Source: Nitriliruptoraceae bacterium
GTDB taxonomy: Bacteria > Actinomycetota > Nitriliruptoria > Nitriliruptorales > Nitriliruptoraceae
DNA: 20,762 nucleotides
Direction of reading: 5' to 3'
NCBI GenBank assembly: GCA_007118045.1
Contig: SKTG01000172.1
Location: 1 to 20,762, forward strand
A program made the translations under genes and the position numbers. Within the stretch, counting starts at the first letter, position 1; each line of letters opens with the position of its first letter. Below the pieces are notes generated by a model. That model ran no database searches, was not told the origin of the DNA, and saw nothing but the letters and a program-made list of their open reading frames with translations. This document shows, in pieces, positions 7,617-15,736 of this stretch.

Positions 7617-7721
7617 ATGGAGACCGACGACCGACCCTTCGAGGTCGCGGCCGATCTGCGCGAACCGGCTCCCGGGCGTGCCACCCCACGCCCCACCCTC
7701 TCCGGTTGTGCCCCGAAGTGA
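7617..7721 (+). CDS. Possible 34-residue small protein
   Basis: ATG at 7617 is preceded by AAGGGAG with a 5-base gap, a better site than most genes here have. It reads METDDRPFEVAADLRE and ends with a proline-rich tail containing one Cys. It lies between the divergent SRPBCC gene and hsp20, 81 bases before the latter. No family was recognised. It might be a real small protein or a leader peptide; the composition does not exclude chance. Confidence 0.35.
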   Translation: METDDRPFEVAADLREPAPGRATPRPTLSGCAPK

Positions 7722-7732
7722 ACCCTGGGGTT

Positions 7733-7746
7733 GGGGCCAAGGCCCC
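7733..7746. promoter_or_regulatory. Inverted repeat upstream of hsp20
   Basis: GGGGCC-AA-GGCCCC, perfect 6-base arms, 57 bases before the hsp20 start. It may be an operator or a terminator for the small upstream frame. Neither a CIRCE nor a HspR (HAIR) consensus was seen in this interval. Confidence 0.35.
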
Positions 7747-7802
7747 TGGTCAGCTGACGAGGACGGGTTCAGGCTCGAGGTATCCAACGAAGGAGGAGCA
7801 CG

Positions 7803-8270
7803 ATGACGAGCCTGTTACGACGTGAGCCACGGATGGAGCACCTCGATGTCCTCGAGCGGCTCGATCGCACCCTCGGCGAGTGGATGCGCGCGTTCTCGAC
7901 GCCACAACACCTGGCACCCACTCGCGAGTGGACGCCGGCCGACCTCGTGCAGGTCGACGAGTTCTACGAGGACGGGATCCTGGTGATCCGGGCGGAGCTA
8001 CCGGGGATCGACCCGGATGAGGACGTGGACCTCACGGTCGCCGACGGTCTGCTCCACATCCAAGCGGAGCGCCGGCAGGAGGAGGAGCGCGAGGAGCGCG
8101 GGTACGTGCGCAAGGAGTTGCGCTACGGCTCCTTCGTCCGGTCGCTGCCGCTACCCGAGGGTGTCACCGAAGCGGACATCTCCGCCACCTACAAGGACGG
8201 GATGCTCGAGATCCGAGTCCCCGCGCCGCAGCCCGAGCCCGCGAAGCGGATCGCGGTGGACAAGGGCTGA
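7803..8270 (+). CDS. Small heat shock protein, Hsp20/alpha-crystallin family
   Basis: ATP-independent chaperone that holds unfolding proteins in large oligomers in the cytosol. 155 residues. After an N-terminal arm of about 45 residues comes the alpha-crystallin domain: QVDEFYEDGILVIRAELPGI, the VDLTVADGLLHIQAER strand pair, and the signature DGMLEI (G133-I137) near the end. The tail has IAV (150-152), which fits the I/V-X-I/V motif that docks neighbouring dimers. Start ATG at 7803 with AAGGAGGAG six bases upstream. Length and organisation match actinobacterial Hsp18-like proteins. The last 22 bases of the gene are part of a 31-base tandem duplication. Confidence 0.94.
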   Translation: MTSLLRREPRMEHLDVLERLDRTLGEWMRAFSTPQHLAPTREWTPADLVQVDEFYEDGILVIRAELPGIDPDEDVDLTVADGLLHIQAERRQEEEREERGYVRKELRYGSFVRSLPLPEGVTEADISATYKDGMLEIRVPAPQPEPAKRIAVDKG

Positions 8271-8310
8271 CGTCACGACGATCGCGGTGGACAAGGGCTG
8301 ACGTCGCGAC
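8249..8310 (+). repeat. 31-bp tandem duplication at the end of hsp20
   Basis: Copies at 8249-8279 and 8280-8310 differ at one base only (CGTCACGAC versus CGTCGCGAC). The first copy encodes the last residues of Hsp20 and its stop; the second is out of frame with it and downstream of the stop, so the protein is unaffected. Confidence 0.92.
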
Positions 8311-8345
8311 GATGCGCTCGGACCGAGCGTCGCACCGCCACGTGA

Positions 8346-8360
8346 CCGGCATCCTGCCGG
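8346..8360. terminator. Small hairpin between convergent genes
   Basis: CCGGCA-TCC-TGCCGG, perfect 6-base stem with a 3-base loop, lying between hsp20 and the convergent gene on the minus strand. It may terminate hsp20 transcripts. There is no T run. Confidence 0.4.
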
Positions 8361-8416
8361 CCCGGCTGCGGCGCTCGGCGGGCGCCAGCCCAGCGCACGA
8401 GGTCGGGTGGTTCCGC

Positions 8417-8509
8417 TCAGTGCTGATGGATGCCGAGCGCCGCGAGCTTCGAACGCCACGTCGGCAGCAAGATCCAGTCGGGGAACGAGCTGGCGGTCCC
8501 GAGCGTCAG
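8417..8509 (-). other. Out-of-frame coding-like extension of the neighbouring gene
   Basis: Directly past the stop of the unrecognised gene, the -1 frame reads LTLGTASSFPDWILLPTW followed by RSKLAALGIHQH and a stop. Nearly every codon ends in G or C and the residue mix is protein-like. It looks like the lost C-terminus of the upstream gene after a one-base deletion, or a -1 shift in translation. Confidence 0.4.
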
Positions 8510-9990
8510 CCGCGGCTGGCCATGCCCAGCACCGTCGCGAGCCCGAGCGCGCTGCGTGGCGCGTAGGCAGCCCGCCACAGCCCTCCGTGGGCGGCGGCAT
8601 GGGCCTCGTCCTGCCACGGATGGTCGTGGTCGGGCCCACCACCGGTCTGCACGTCGTGGACGAGCAGCGCCGCCATCAGCGCGTTGCTGGTCTCGGGCTC
8701 GAAGATCTCGATGCCGAAGCGGTGGGCGCCGGCGTACGCCGCCGCCAGCACCCGGTTCTTGACCACCGACCGGGTCCGGGTCGAGGGAGCCACGTTCAGC
8801 GAGGTGGGCGTGCCGTCGGCGCGGGCCACCGCGGCGCGCCACCGCTGCAACCGTTTCGCCAACGCGTAGTTCGGACCCTGCTGGGCGACCAGCGCGTCGC
8901 AGATCCCGGGATCGACGCCAGGCGCGTAGTTGCGGCGCAGCAAGCGCCCGCCGGAGACCGTGCGCAGTGGACGGCCCACCAGCTTCGCTCGCCGAGAACG
9001 CTGCTCGTAGGCGCGGACCGAGTGCGCGACCGCCTCGCCAGGTACTGCGAACACGTCGGTCGGGGTCGCGAGGAAAGCGAGCGCGAGGTCGTCGCGAGCC
9101 GCGGCGACGCGTCGACCGACCATGTCGGAAGCCAGCGAGACCCGCACGTGGGTCCCACCGTCCGCGTAGGCGTAGGTGCCGAGCACCGGGCGTCCCGGCA
9201 GTCCGACCACCCAGTCGGCGGCCTCGGCCACCTCGGCGATCAGGTCGATGCCGGCCTGGTCGGCGACGTGATGATCGTCAGCGTCGGGTACCGCCTCCGC
9301 AGCCACGGGAACGAGCAGCGTCCCGGACCGTTCGCGCGCGGCGGTCAGCACCTTCGACCAGATAGCCGCATCCGGCAGGTCGACACCCGCCACGGTCGCA
9401 CCCCAGGAGAGCAGGGCTCGCAAGGGTCCGAGTTCCGCGCCCGCACCGAGCACGATCACCGTCGTGCCGTCCAGCGACAACCACCCGGGGTTGGCCATCA
9501 CATGTCCGACGGCAGCGGCACACGACGGTTCGATCACGCCGTCGGCCACCCAGGTGTCCAACTGGCGTCGCAGCGCCTCACCGGCGAGCCGGCGCCCACG
9601 GTACGGGATGGTCAGCTCGGTCACCGGTTCGCCCTGACCGGTGACCGAGACGGTACTCAACCCACGAGCTGCCGGGGCGGCGAGCGAACTGGTGAGTTCG
9701 TGGTCGTTGCCGTGCCGATCGATCACCCGCATGCGCTCGTGCGTCGACGCGAGGCCGGCCCGAGCGATCGCCAGCGCCGCGTCGCTGGAGCTCAGTCCGG
9801 CTTCGGTGAGCCGTCGCAGGTGGGTGATGTAGCCGGAGCGCCAGTTGGTCTCGCGCTCTGCGGCACGTGCCCCGGCCGGGTCGACCTCGCGCAACGCGTC
9901 GGCCACCACCCCGCGACCGAGCTTCGAGGTGCTCCGTGAGCCGTCGGTTCCGACCGGGAAGGCAACACCGCGGGCAACCTCCGCAGACAT
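8506..9990 (-). CDS. Unrecognised 494-residue protein with a Rossmann-like segment
   Basis: I do not recognise a named family. ATG 9990 is chosen over 10005 because GCGGAGG lies six bases before it. Residues about 177-198 (VIVLGAGAELGPLRALLSWG then ATVAGVDL) form a strand, a GAGAELG glycine loop at 182-188, a helix, and a second strand ending in Asp, as in NAD(P)- or nucleotide-binding Rossmann domains. Other notable pieces are VGLPGRPVLGTYAYADGGTHV, QQGPNYALAKRLQRWRA and APSTRTRSVVKNRVLAAAYAGA. The N-terminal third is helical and charged. No signal peptide or clear membrane helix was seen. It stands alone, convergent to hsp20 and in the same direction as the zinc-ribbon gene. The annotated stop may be premature: coding-like sequence continues in another frame to 8417. 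Confidence 0.75.
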   Translation of the reverse strand: MSAEVARGVAFPVGTDGSRSTSKLGRGVVADALREVDPAGARAAERETNWRSGYITHLRRLTEAGLSSSDAALAIARAGLASTHERMRVIDRHGNDHELTSSLAAPAARGLSTVSVTGQGEPVTELTIPYRGRRLAGEALRRQLDTWVADGVIEPSCAAAVGHVMANPGWLSLDGTTVIVLGAGAELGPLRALLSWGATVAGVDLPDAAIWSKVLTAARERSGTLLVPVAAEAVPDADDHHVADQAGIDLIAEVAEAADWVVGLPGRPVLGTYAYADGGTHVRVSLASDMVGRRVAAARDDLALAFLATPTDVFAVPGEAVAHSVRAYEQRSRRAKLVGRPLRTVSGGRLLRRNYAPGVDPGICDALVAQQGPNYALAKRLQRWRAAVARADGTPTSLNVAPSTRTRSVVKNRVLAAAYAGAHRFGIEIFEPETSNALMAALLVHDVQTGGGPDHDHPWQDEAHAAAHGGLWRAAYAPRSALGLATVLGMASRG

Positions 9991-10166
9991 CCACGTCCTC
10001 CGCATCGATCGGTCGCGCCTTCACGGCTCGGGCCGCCACGGCGACCCTACTCACCCGTCGCACCGACAGCCCCGCCGGCCGGCTTCCGGCCGAGCCCACG
10101 CGGCCGGGTGATGGATCCGTTGGGCGCGCCCACGGCGCAGCGGAGCGGTCCCGACACGGGTCCGGC

Positions 10167-10508
10167 TCAGGCCCACGGCTCGTCGGCATCGGGCGGGATC
10201 CGCAACCCGCGCAGCGCAGCTGGGTAGACGACGGTGTCGCCGACGACACCCATCATGTCCTCGGTCTCCTCGTCCGCCCACGTGCAGCCGCACGAGATCA
10301 GCTGCCTCCCACACCGCGGGCAGTCCTCCATGTCGCACCCGAGGTGGTGGTACGCATCCTCGGTGACCCCGCAGTCCCCGCAGCGGCCGTCGGGAGCACC
10401 CGGAAACGCCCGACCGCGTGTGTAGCGGTGACCCTGGAGGATCACCGCGTCGACGGTGCAGGTCCTCGCCTGCAGCATCTCCTGGTCGCAGTCCTCACAG
10501 ACCGCCAT
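10167..10508 (-). CDS. Zinc-ribbon small protein of unknown function
   Basis: 113 residues with CEDC at 4-7, then CGDC, a HHLGC segment, CPRC and CGC, giving enough cysteines and histidines for two or three zinc sites. The block YHHLGCDMEDCPRCGRQLIS is strongly reminiscent of a small conserved hypothetical family in actinobacteria that I cannot name. Start is the ATG at 10508, six bases after GGAGG; the GTG directly before it would be too close. No signal or membrane segment. A nucleic-acid or protein-binding role is only a guess. Confidence 0.75.
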   Translation of the reverse strand: MAVCEDCDQEMLQARTCTVDAVILQGHRYTRGRAFPGAPDGRCGDCGVTEDAYHHLGCDMEDCPRCGRQLISCGCTWADEETEDMMGVVGDTVVYPAALRGLRIPPDADEPWA

Positions 10509-10731
10509 CACCGGCCTCCTCGACGCCCCGTGCCCGCTCGCGCACCCACATCTTGGAGGACGGCGCCCAGACCAGCCGATCCCGTTCGCTCTCCCTTGTG
10601 GACGAGGCTGGCGGCCTCAGCCATGACGCCACCGCCGAGGTGGTCGGGGCCTTCGAGGGACACCGCTCCCCATCCTCGTCGCGCCGTCGGTGATCTCGAT
10701 GTCAGCGGCTGGAGCGCGTGGGACGACCCGG

Positions 10732-11895
10732 TCAGCGAGGCTCGTAGGTGCCGGGGTCCTCGGCGGCGAGCGGGCCGGCGAGCAACACCTCCCGCAACCG
10801 ATCGGCGTCGAGCGGTTCGACCCGCTGACGCTCGGCCCAGAGGAGCGTGCCGGCCGGCTGGTGCAAGTAGAGCCCGCGAGCACCGGCAGCGGTCCTCGCA
10901 CGATGACGGGGCCAGCGGGTGGCCTCCGCGACCTCCGTGAGCCGTCGATCGATCCTCGAACCAGGCTCGAACCGCTGCGACCACCGGGCGAGGTGCTCGA
11001 GCCCCGCCAGCGCGACGCGTTTGGCGTTGTTGCAGCGCGCATGGGCGACGACGAGGTTGTCGAGTCGGTCGTCAGGCAGCCGCGACCAGGGCAGGAAGTG
11101 GTCGACCTCGAAGCCATCCCGTTCGCGGTCGCAGTAGAAGCAACGGCCGGCCTGCAGCTCGAGCAGCGGACGCATGACCGGCTCGAGGGAGACGCGCTGA
11201 CTGCCGAACAGGAAGGCCTCGAGCCGCAGCTCCTCGACCTGGTGCTCGTTGCGCCGCGCGACGTGGCGCAACCACTCCCGTTCGACCACGGGTCGGAGCA
11301 GCCCCGAGAGCGCGATCAGATGCTGTCCCGCGCGTGGTGCCAGGTGCAGCCGGTCGTCGAAGTCGGCGCGATGCACCCGTGCGGTCGTGACGTGCTCGGA
11401 CCAGCCGATGTCGTAGACGAACCGGTCCTCGACGTACTGGCTGCCGGTGACGAAGCGTTGCAGCCGCGGGATCGGGTAGCGGATCACCGTGGCCACCACG
11501 TCGCGCTCCACGCGCCGTACTTCGAGCGCGTGCCGTCGCCGAGCCTCGTCCACCGACACGTGCTCCGGCAGGGCGAGCTCCCGCCGCAGCTCCGCGAGCT
11601 TGACCACGATGTCGCGCATGCCCGACTGACGCAGCGGTCCCGCGTCGGCGAACGGTCGGGCCTGCCGCCAGTACAGCTCGAAGACCCGGCGTCCGAGCTC
11701 CCGCCCCGACAGGACGGTCGGCGGGGAGCCGTCCGGTCGCGTCCGCTCCAGCGTCTCGTCCAGGAGCGCGAGCAGCAGTGCGTACTTGTACGAGGTGGTG
11801 AAGCTTCCGGTCTCGAGCAGCCCGAGGAGCTTCTCCCCGAACCCGATCGCGTCGGGTGTGCCTTGCCCCTCGCCCTCGACCACGACCACGACCAT
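10732..11895 (-). CDS. HNH endonuclease domain protein
   Basis: 387 residues from ATG 11895. The N-terminal part, FGEKLLGLLETGSFTTSYKY followed by ALLLALLDE, is typical of a class of stand-alone HNH proteins. The nuclease core lies near residues 250-290: CFYC (Cys252, Cys255) for structural zinc, FEVDHFLPWSR with His266 as the metal/catalytic histidine, then DNLVVAHARCNNAKR supplying the Asn, His and last zinc Cys. All core residues are present, so it should be active. The start is uncertain: GGTGAGG directly abuts ATG 11895 and would suit the GTG at 11889 better, while a TTG at 12006 overlaps the preceding stop but adds non-family-like sequence. No methylase or toxin partner is adjacent; a defence or repair role is possible but unsupported. 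Confidence 0.85.
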   Translation of the reverse strand: MVVVVVEGEGQGTPDAIGFGEKLLGLLETGSFTTSYKYALLLALLDETLERTRPDGSPPTVLSGRELGRRVFELYWRQARPFADAGPLRQSGMRDIVVKLAELRRELALPEHVSVDEARRRHALEVRRVERDVVATVIRYPIPRLQRFVTGSQYVEDRFVYDIGWSEHVTTARVHRADFDDRLHLAPRAGQHLIALSGLLRPVVEREWLRHVARRNEHQVEELRLEAFLFGSQRVSLEPVMRPLLELQAGRCFYCDRERDGFEVDHFLPWSRLPDDRLDNLVVAHARCNNAKRVALAGLEHLARWSQRFEPGSRIDRRLTEVAEATRWPRHRARTAAGARGLYLHQPAGTLLWAERQRVEPLDADRLREVLLAGPLAAEDPGTYEPR

Positions 11896-12002
11896 CCTCA
11901 CCCGACGTCGAGGCAGCCCGCGCGTCGGCAGCTCACACGTTCTCGACCATGCAGAGGACGTCCGCCCTGACCACCTGACCGCAACCTCGAGGCGACCCTC
12001 GG

Positions 12003-12653
12003 TCAATCCAGGTGGATGTGGCCACCCGGGGAGCCGCCGTCCAGCACCACCATGGATCCGGGGCCCTCGCGCTCGTCGCGAAGCCGGGAATAACTCTCGG
12101 TGGTGACGGCGCTGTGTTGTCGGCAGACATCGAGGAAGCCGTCACCGCCGGCGTGATCGCCGAAGCCCCTCATCGGATAACCGCACAACAGGCTGAACGA
12201 GAACGATCTTCCCAACCGGTTCCAGAGTGCCTCGAGTTGCACGGCACGTTCGAACTGCGAGTCGTCCCACAGCAGGGCCACCATCTCGCCGTAGATGCGG
12301 GGCTCGCGGCCGGACCGGTTGGCGGCAGCCAACCAGGGCTCGACGCGCTCGCGGAGTCGCCCGAGGTCCAGGACGTCGTCGCGGAGCAGTTCCTCCAGCG
12401 TGTCGTGAGCGTCGAGGATCGTCAGTCGAGCGTCGCCACCGCCCTGCCACGCGGGTCGCTCGAGCAGTGCGTCGAACGCGCGCAGATGCGGCGCCGTCGC
12501 GATGACCATCACGTCACGGTCCTCCGCGAGCCCCTCCCGGAGGTATCCGGCGACGCACTCGCTGAGGAACCGGTCCCGTTCGTAGAACAGGACCGTGTGG
12601 TCCGAAGGAGCGGTCACGGACGCCTCGAGTGTGGAACTCATGCCATCCACCAT
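12003..12653 (-). CDS. MEDS-domain (DcmR-type sensory) protein
   Basis: 216 residues. The MEDS domain fills most of the protein: HTVLFYERDRFLSECVAGYL, REGLAEDRDVMVIATAPHL, RIYGEMVALLWDDSQFERAV, LEALWNRLGRSFSFSLLCGY and PMRGF, with a conserved GEMVALLW and a YP motif. The domain is known from methanogen and methylotroph regulators and is often fused to kinases or placed beside anti-sigma factor partners; here it is alone. Start ATG 12653 is favoured because GAGGGGG lies just upstream; ATG 12641 is an alternative. It begins 44 bases after the esterase gene on the same strand, so it may be read with that operon. Confidence 0.85.
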   Translation of the reverse strand: MVDGMSSTLEASVTAPSDHTVLFYERDRFLSECVAGYLREGLAEDRDVMVIATAPHLRAFDALLERPAWQGGGDARLTILDAHDTLEELLRDDVLDLGRLRERVEPWLAAANRSGREPRIYGEMVALLWDDSQFERAVQLEALWNRLGRSFSFSLLCGYPMRGFGDHAGGDGFLDVCRQHSAVTTESYSRLRDEREGPGSMVVLDGGSPGGHIHLD

Positions 12654-12697
12654 CCGCCCCCTCGATGTGTCAGACCGTAGTCCCAGCCGCACCGCCG

Positions 12698-13432
12698 TCA
12701 AGCGGACGGGGACAGCTCGTCGAGGTACTGGGGCAGCATCCGGTGCCACGTCGGCCAGTCGTGCTCGAAGTCCGGTCCCCAGGCATCGACCCGGTTGGGC
12801 ACCCCCTTGTTGCCCAGGGCCTCGGCCATCCGCCAGGACTCGCCGATGTTCTCCCAGGCCCCCTCGCCCGAGGCGATGATGGCGAACCGCCGACGGAGCT
12901 GATCGAGATGCTCGCCCTCGAGCCCCGGGAGGAAGTGCAGAGGCGAGGCGAAGTACAGGTGGTCGGTGAAGCGACCGTCGAGCAGCGGCTGCAGATCGTA
13001 GGTGCCGCTCATCCCGATGGCGTGGCTGAACACCTGCGGGTACCGGCACAGCACCGCGATGGCGTTGAACGCGCCGATCGAGGCGCCAGCTGCGACGAGC
13101 TCGTGCGGTCCGCCCCCCGAGTCGGCCCGGATCGCGGGGGCGACCTCCTCGGCGATGCACGCGTGGAAGCGATCCATCAACCACATCCGGTGCTCGGGCG
13201 AGCCCTGACGGTTGGCCAGCGCCTGCCCCGCGACGCTGTCACACGAGTAGAGCTTGATGCGGCCGTCGGCGAGGAGGCCGCCGCACGCCTCGACCACCCC
13301 CATGCGTTCGACCTCGTCGGCGTCGCCGCCGGCGGTCGGGAACAGCAGCACGGGTGTCCCGAACGCTCCCCAGCGAACGAGCGAGATCTCCCGCTCCAGC
13401 CGCTCGGAGTACCACCGCTCGCTCGCCTTCAC
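12698..13432 (-). CDS. Esterase-D-like alpha/beta hydrolase (small)
   Basis: 244 residues, cytosolic, no signal peptide. The nucleophile elbow GASIG places Ser118 as the catalytic serine, and His224 in FEHDWPTWHRM is the likely catalytic histidine. PVLLFPTAGGDADEVER and LYSCDSVAG fit the esterase fold (PF00756 type). Start GTG 13432 with AAGGTGG four bases upstream. It is 63 bases after the larger esterase and is related to its C-terminal domain. Substrate unknown; with ligases and a peptidase-like gene upstream it may cleave or transfer an ester in the same pathway. Confidence 0.88.
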   Translation of the reverse strand: MKASERWYSERLEREISLVRWGAFGTPVLLFPTAGGDADEVERMGVVEACGGLLADGRIKLYSCDSVAGQALANRQGSPEHRMWLMDRFHACIAEEVAPAIRADSGGGPHELVAAGASIGAFNAIAVLCRYPQVFSHAIGMSGTYDLQPLLDGRFTDHLYFASPLHFLPGLEGEHLDQLRRRFAIIASGEGAWENIGESWRMAEALGNKGVPNRVDAWGPDFEHDWPTWHRMLPQYLDELSPSA

Positions 13433-13495
13433 GTGACCACCTTCACGTCGTCGCCTTCACCTCACCGTTCGCTCACGCAACCTCCAGCGCGTCCC

Positions 13496-14662
13496 TCATT
13501 CGTAGTACAAGCGGTGCGGACCGGGGAACGACCACGACAACCCGTCACGCAGCCGATCCCGCCAGTTCTCCCAGTTGTGCCCGTCCCGGGCTTCGACGAA
13601 CCGGACCTCCATACCGGTCGAACGGAAGGTCGGCACCATCGCCCGGTTACGCACGATCAGCGGCTCGTAGGTCCCACAGCTGACGAACACCCGATCGGCG
13701 ACGCGGGTCGGTTGCCCCCGGTAGCGGTTGACGAACTCCATGACGGGGTCGAACACCGGACCACCGCCGTGGTCGGCGCCGATGTCGGTGAAGACGAACG
13801 AACCCGACTGCAGGAGCAACGATCCGTACCGGTCGGGGTAGCGCACGGCGGTGGACAGGGACGCGACGGCCCCGAAGCTCGAACCCATCAGGCCCCGTCC
13901 GCTCGGTTGCCCCACCAGCGGGAGCTCGTCCTCGAGGTGCGGCACCAGCTCCTCGGTCACGAACCGGGCGTGCCCCTCGTCGTCCGGGTACTCCGTCAGC
14001 CGGTCACCCGGGTGCAGGAAGGCCACCACGAGCTCGGCCACGTCCAGCCGGTGGATGAGGTTGTCGAGCACGGTCTTCGCGGCGGCGAACCGCAGGTAGT
14101 CGCCGCCATCGTGCACGATCAGCAGCGGGTAGCGGGCGGTGGTACGGAACCGCGCGGGGAAGTAGAGCGTGACCGGGCAGTCCCGTGCGAGCGCCCGGCT
14201 CGGCAGGCTCAGCTCCTCCAGCCGGCCGGGACGCGCCTCCGGGTCGTGGTGCACCCAGGCGGGGGTCTCGTAACCCGCCCCGTAGCAGACGGCGTTGGAG
14301 CCGAACGGGTTGGAGGCCCGCTGGGGGTTGAGCGGATCGTCGAGCTCGTGACTCTCGCGGCCCCGCGTGACCTCGAGGCGGTACTCGACGCGGGATTCGG
14401 CGGGGAGCTCCAGGACGAGGTACCACAGGTCGGTGCCCTCGAGGCGGTGGAACGGCAACCGTTCCGGCAGTTCGACGATGCGGTGGACGAGGCGCACGGC
14501 GTCCGCCTCGCCGCGATAGAGGAACGTAGCGCACTCGCCCTCGATGATCGGGACCTCGTGCGTCGCGAGGAAGCGATCGATCTCGTCCCCGGAGAGCGGG
14601 CACGTCTGGAGGCGCTCGATCGCCATCGGACGCCCAGGGGCCGGACGGGTCGCACCGCTCAC
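13496..14662 (-). CDS. Enterochelin-esterase-like hydrolase with N-terminal accessory domain
   Basis: 388 residues. Residues about 25-160 form a beta-rich region with YRGEADAVRLVHRI, LEGTDLWYLVLELP and RVEYRLEVTRG, resembling the domain before the catalytic part of Fes-type esterases and glycogen-binding folds. The C-terminal part is an esterase-D hydrolase: LLIVHDGGDYLRF, the elbow GSSFG with Ser262, SCGTYEPLIVRN, and RDGHNWENWRDRL with His362. The GTG start at 14662 overlaps the upstream stop as GTGA, the usual sign of translational coupling; ATG 14626 is a weaker alternative with no ribosome site. Siderophore release is one known function of relatives, but no siderophore genes are near, so the name describes fold only. 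Confidence 0.88.
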   Translation of the reverse strand: MSGATRPAPGRPMAIERLQTCPLSGDEIDRFLATHEVPIIEGECATFLYRGEADAVRLVHRIVELPERLPFHRLEGTDLWYLVLELPAESRVEYRLEVTRGRESHELDDPLNPQRASNPFGSNAVCYGAGYETPAWVHHDPEARPGRLEELSLPSRALARDCPVTLYFPARFRTTARYPLLIVHDGGDYLRFAAAKTVLDNLIHRLDVAELVVAFLHPGDRLTEYPDDEGHARFVTEELVPHLEDELPLVGQPSGRGLMGSSFGAVASLSTAVRYPDRYGSLLLQSGSFVFTDIGADHGGGPVFDPVMEFVNRYRGQPTRVADRVFVSCGTYEPLIVRNRAMVPTFRSTGMEVRFVEARDGHNWENWRDRLRDGLSWSFPGPHRLYYE

Positions 14663-15669
14663 TGGTCCGAGGTCCCCGGGAGCGAGCCTGGGTGGCGCAC
14701 GGTCGCCCCGTCCTGATCCAGCCACGCGACCTCGGTGAGGGGTGCGTCGCTGCGACGGGCATCGGCCACGCGCGTGCCGGGATCGAGCAACACGCATCGA
14801 GCTGGCGCGAAGCGGCGTGCGAGGCGGATCATGCGGTCACGGTCGTCGAGCCGCAGACGCGTCCGGGCGTGCGGGAACGCCACGATCCCGTGGTAGAGCC
14901 CGAGCCCGTGGTCGTGCACCTCGGTCGCGGAGTCACCCTGCGGGGCGTGGTCGTGGAACAGCACCACCCGGTCGGCCAACGCCATCGCCCCCGCCGACCA
15001 GGCCACCACGGGCCGGTCGTCCAGGCTGGCTGCAACGTCGAACCGGCGGAGGCCATCGAGCAGGACGTCGACGCGGCCGCCGGCGATCACCACAGCCGCG
15101 GAGGAGGTGAGCAGCTCGGCCACCTCGGCGCGATGGCGCGCGACGTCCGGGCGCTCAGCGGTAGCCCACCGGTCCTCGAAACGGGACCGCGCCTCCATCA
15201 CACGATCGAGATGGCGATCGTCCAGCCGGCGGATGACCTCGATCGCGTCCTCGAGTTCGTCGGCGACGTCCGAGCCGCGCCCACCGAGCCGCTGGAGGTG
15301 GGCCACCGAGGAGATGGCGTGCCCCAGCCGGACGAGGTAGAGCTCGCCCATCTCCGTGAGCTGGCCGTGGAGGACGCGTCGCGCCACGGCCAGCTCGGGA
15401 TCACGCTCCGCGACGTCGAGCTGGCGGTGGTGCAGCTCGAGGTTGATCGTCCGCCCGTCCAGCATCGCATCGAGCTCGGCATCGTCGCGTTCGCGGTCGC
15501 CCCACCCCGCGGTGACCGCCGCGACGGGACCGTCGGGCGCCAGCTCGCGCAGCTCCGCGGCGACGGTCGGTGCGAGGCGCTGCGGGCCGAGCAACCTGAC
15601 CACCCCGGTGCCGCGTTCGACGGTGGTGTCCACGAGGTGGTCGACGGCGCCGGCCGTCGTCGACGTCAT
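14659..15669 (-). CDS. Cyanophycinase/dipeptidase-E-like (S51) hydrolase with helical insert
   Basis: 336 residues. The S51 hallmarks are AVVIAGG (192-198), VAWSAGAMA with the presumptive nucleophile Ser225, and GLGLYHGIVAFPH (255-267), whose His267 aligns with the catalytic histidine of cyanophycinase, followed by a LLDPGTRV strand. The N-terminal strand GVVRLLGPQRLAP and AAVTAGWGDRERDD belong to the same fold, but about 100 mainly helical residues (about 80-185) separate them from the GG motif, longer than in cyanophycinase. Family members cleave beta-aspartyl peptides or N-terminal aspartyl dipeptides. Here it probably hydrolyses, or binds without cleaving, an amide made by the neighbouring ATP-grasp ligases. 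Start ATG 15669 has GAGGG seven bases upstream; ATG 15696 lacks a site. Confidence 0.8.
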   Translation of the reverse strand: MTSTTAGAVDHLVDTTVERGTGVVRLLGPQRLAPTVAAELRELAPDGPVAAVTAGWGDRERDDAELDAMLDGRTINLELHHRQLDVAERDPELAVARRVLHGQLTEMGELYLVRLGHAISSVAHLQRLGGRGSDVADELEDAIEVIRRLDDRHLDRVMEARSRFEDRWATAERPDVARHRAEVAELLTSSAAVVIAGGRVDVLLDGLRRFDVAASLDDRPVVAWSAGAMALADRVVLFHDHAPQGDSATEVHDHGLGLYHGIVAFPHARTRLRLDDRDRMIRLARRFAPARCVLLDPGTRVADARRSDAPLTEVAWLDQDGATVRHPGSLPGTSDQ

Positions 15670-15736
15670 CGCGACACCCTCAGCGCTCTTGACCATCGTG
15701 GCAAGAGCTCGCGCCTGGGCCGTTCTGAGACGGCGC

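Noticed and set aside
12004..12006. TTG start for the HNH gene overlapping the MEDS stop as TTGA
   Set aside because: It would add 37 residues of Arg/Ser-rich sequence unlike the family, and the overlap may be chance; the start near 11895 is preferred.
13496..14662. Siderophore release enzyme as a definite function
   Set aside because: Fold similarity to enterochelin esterase is real, but no siderophore synthesis or uptake gene is in the window.
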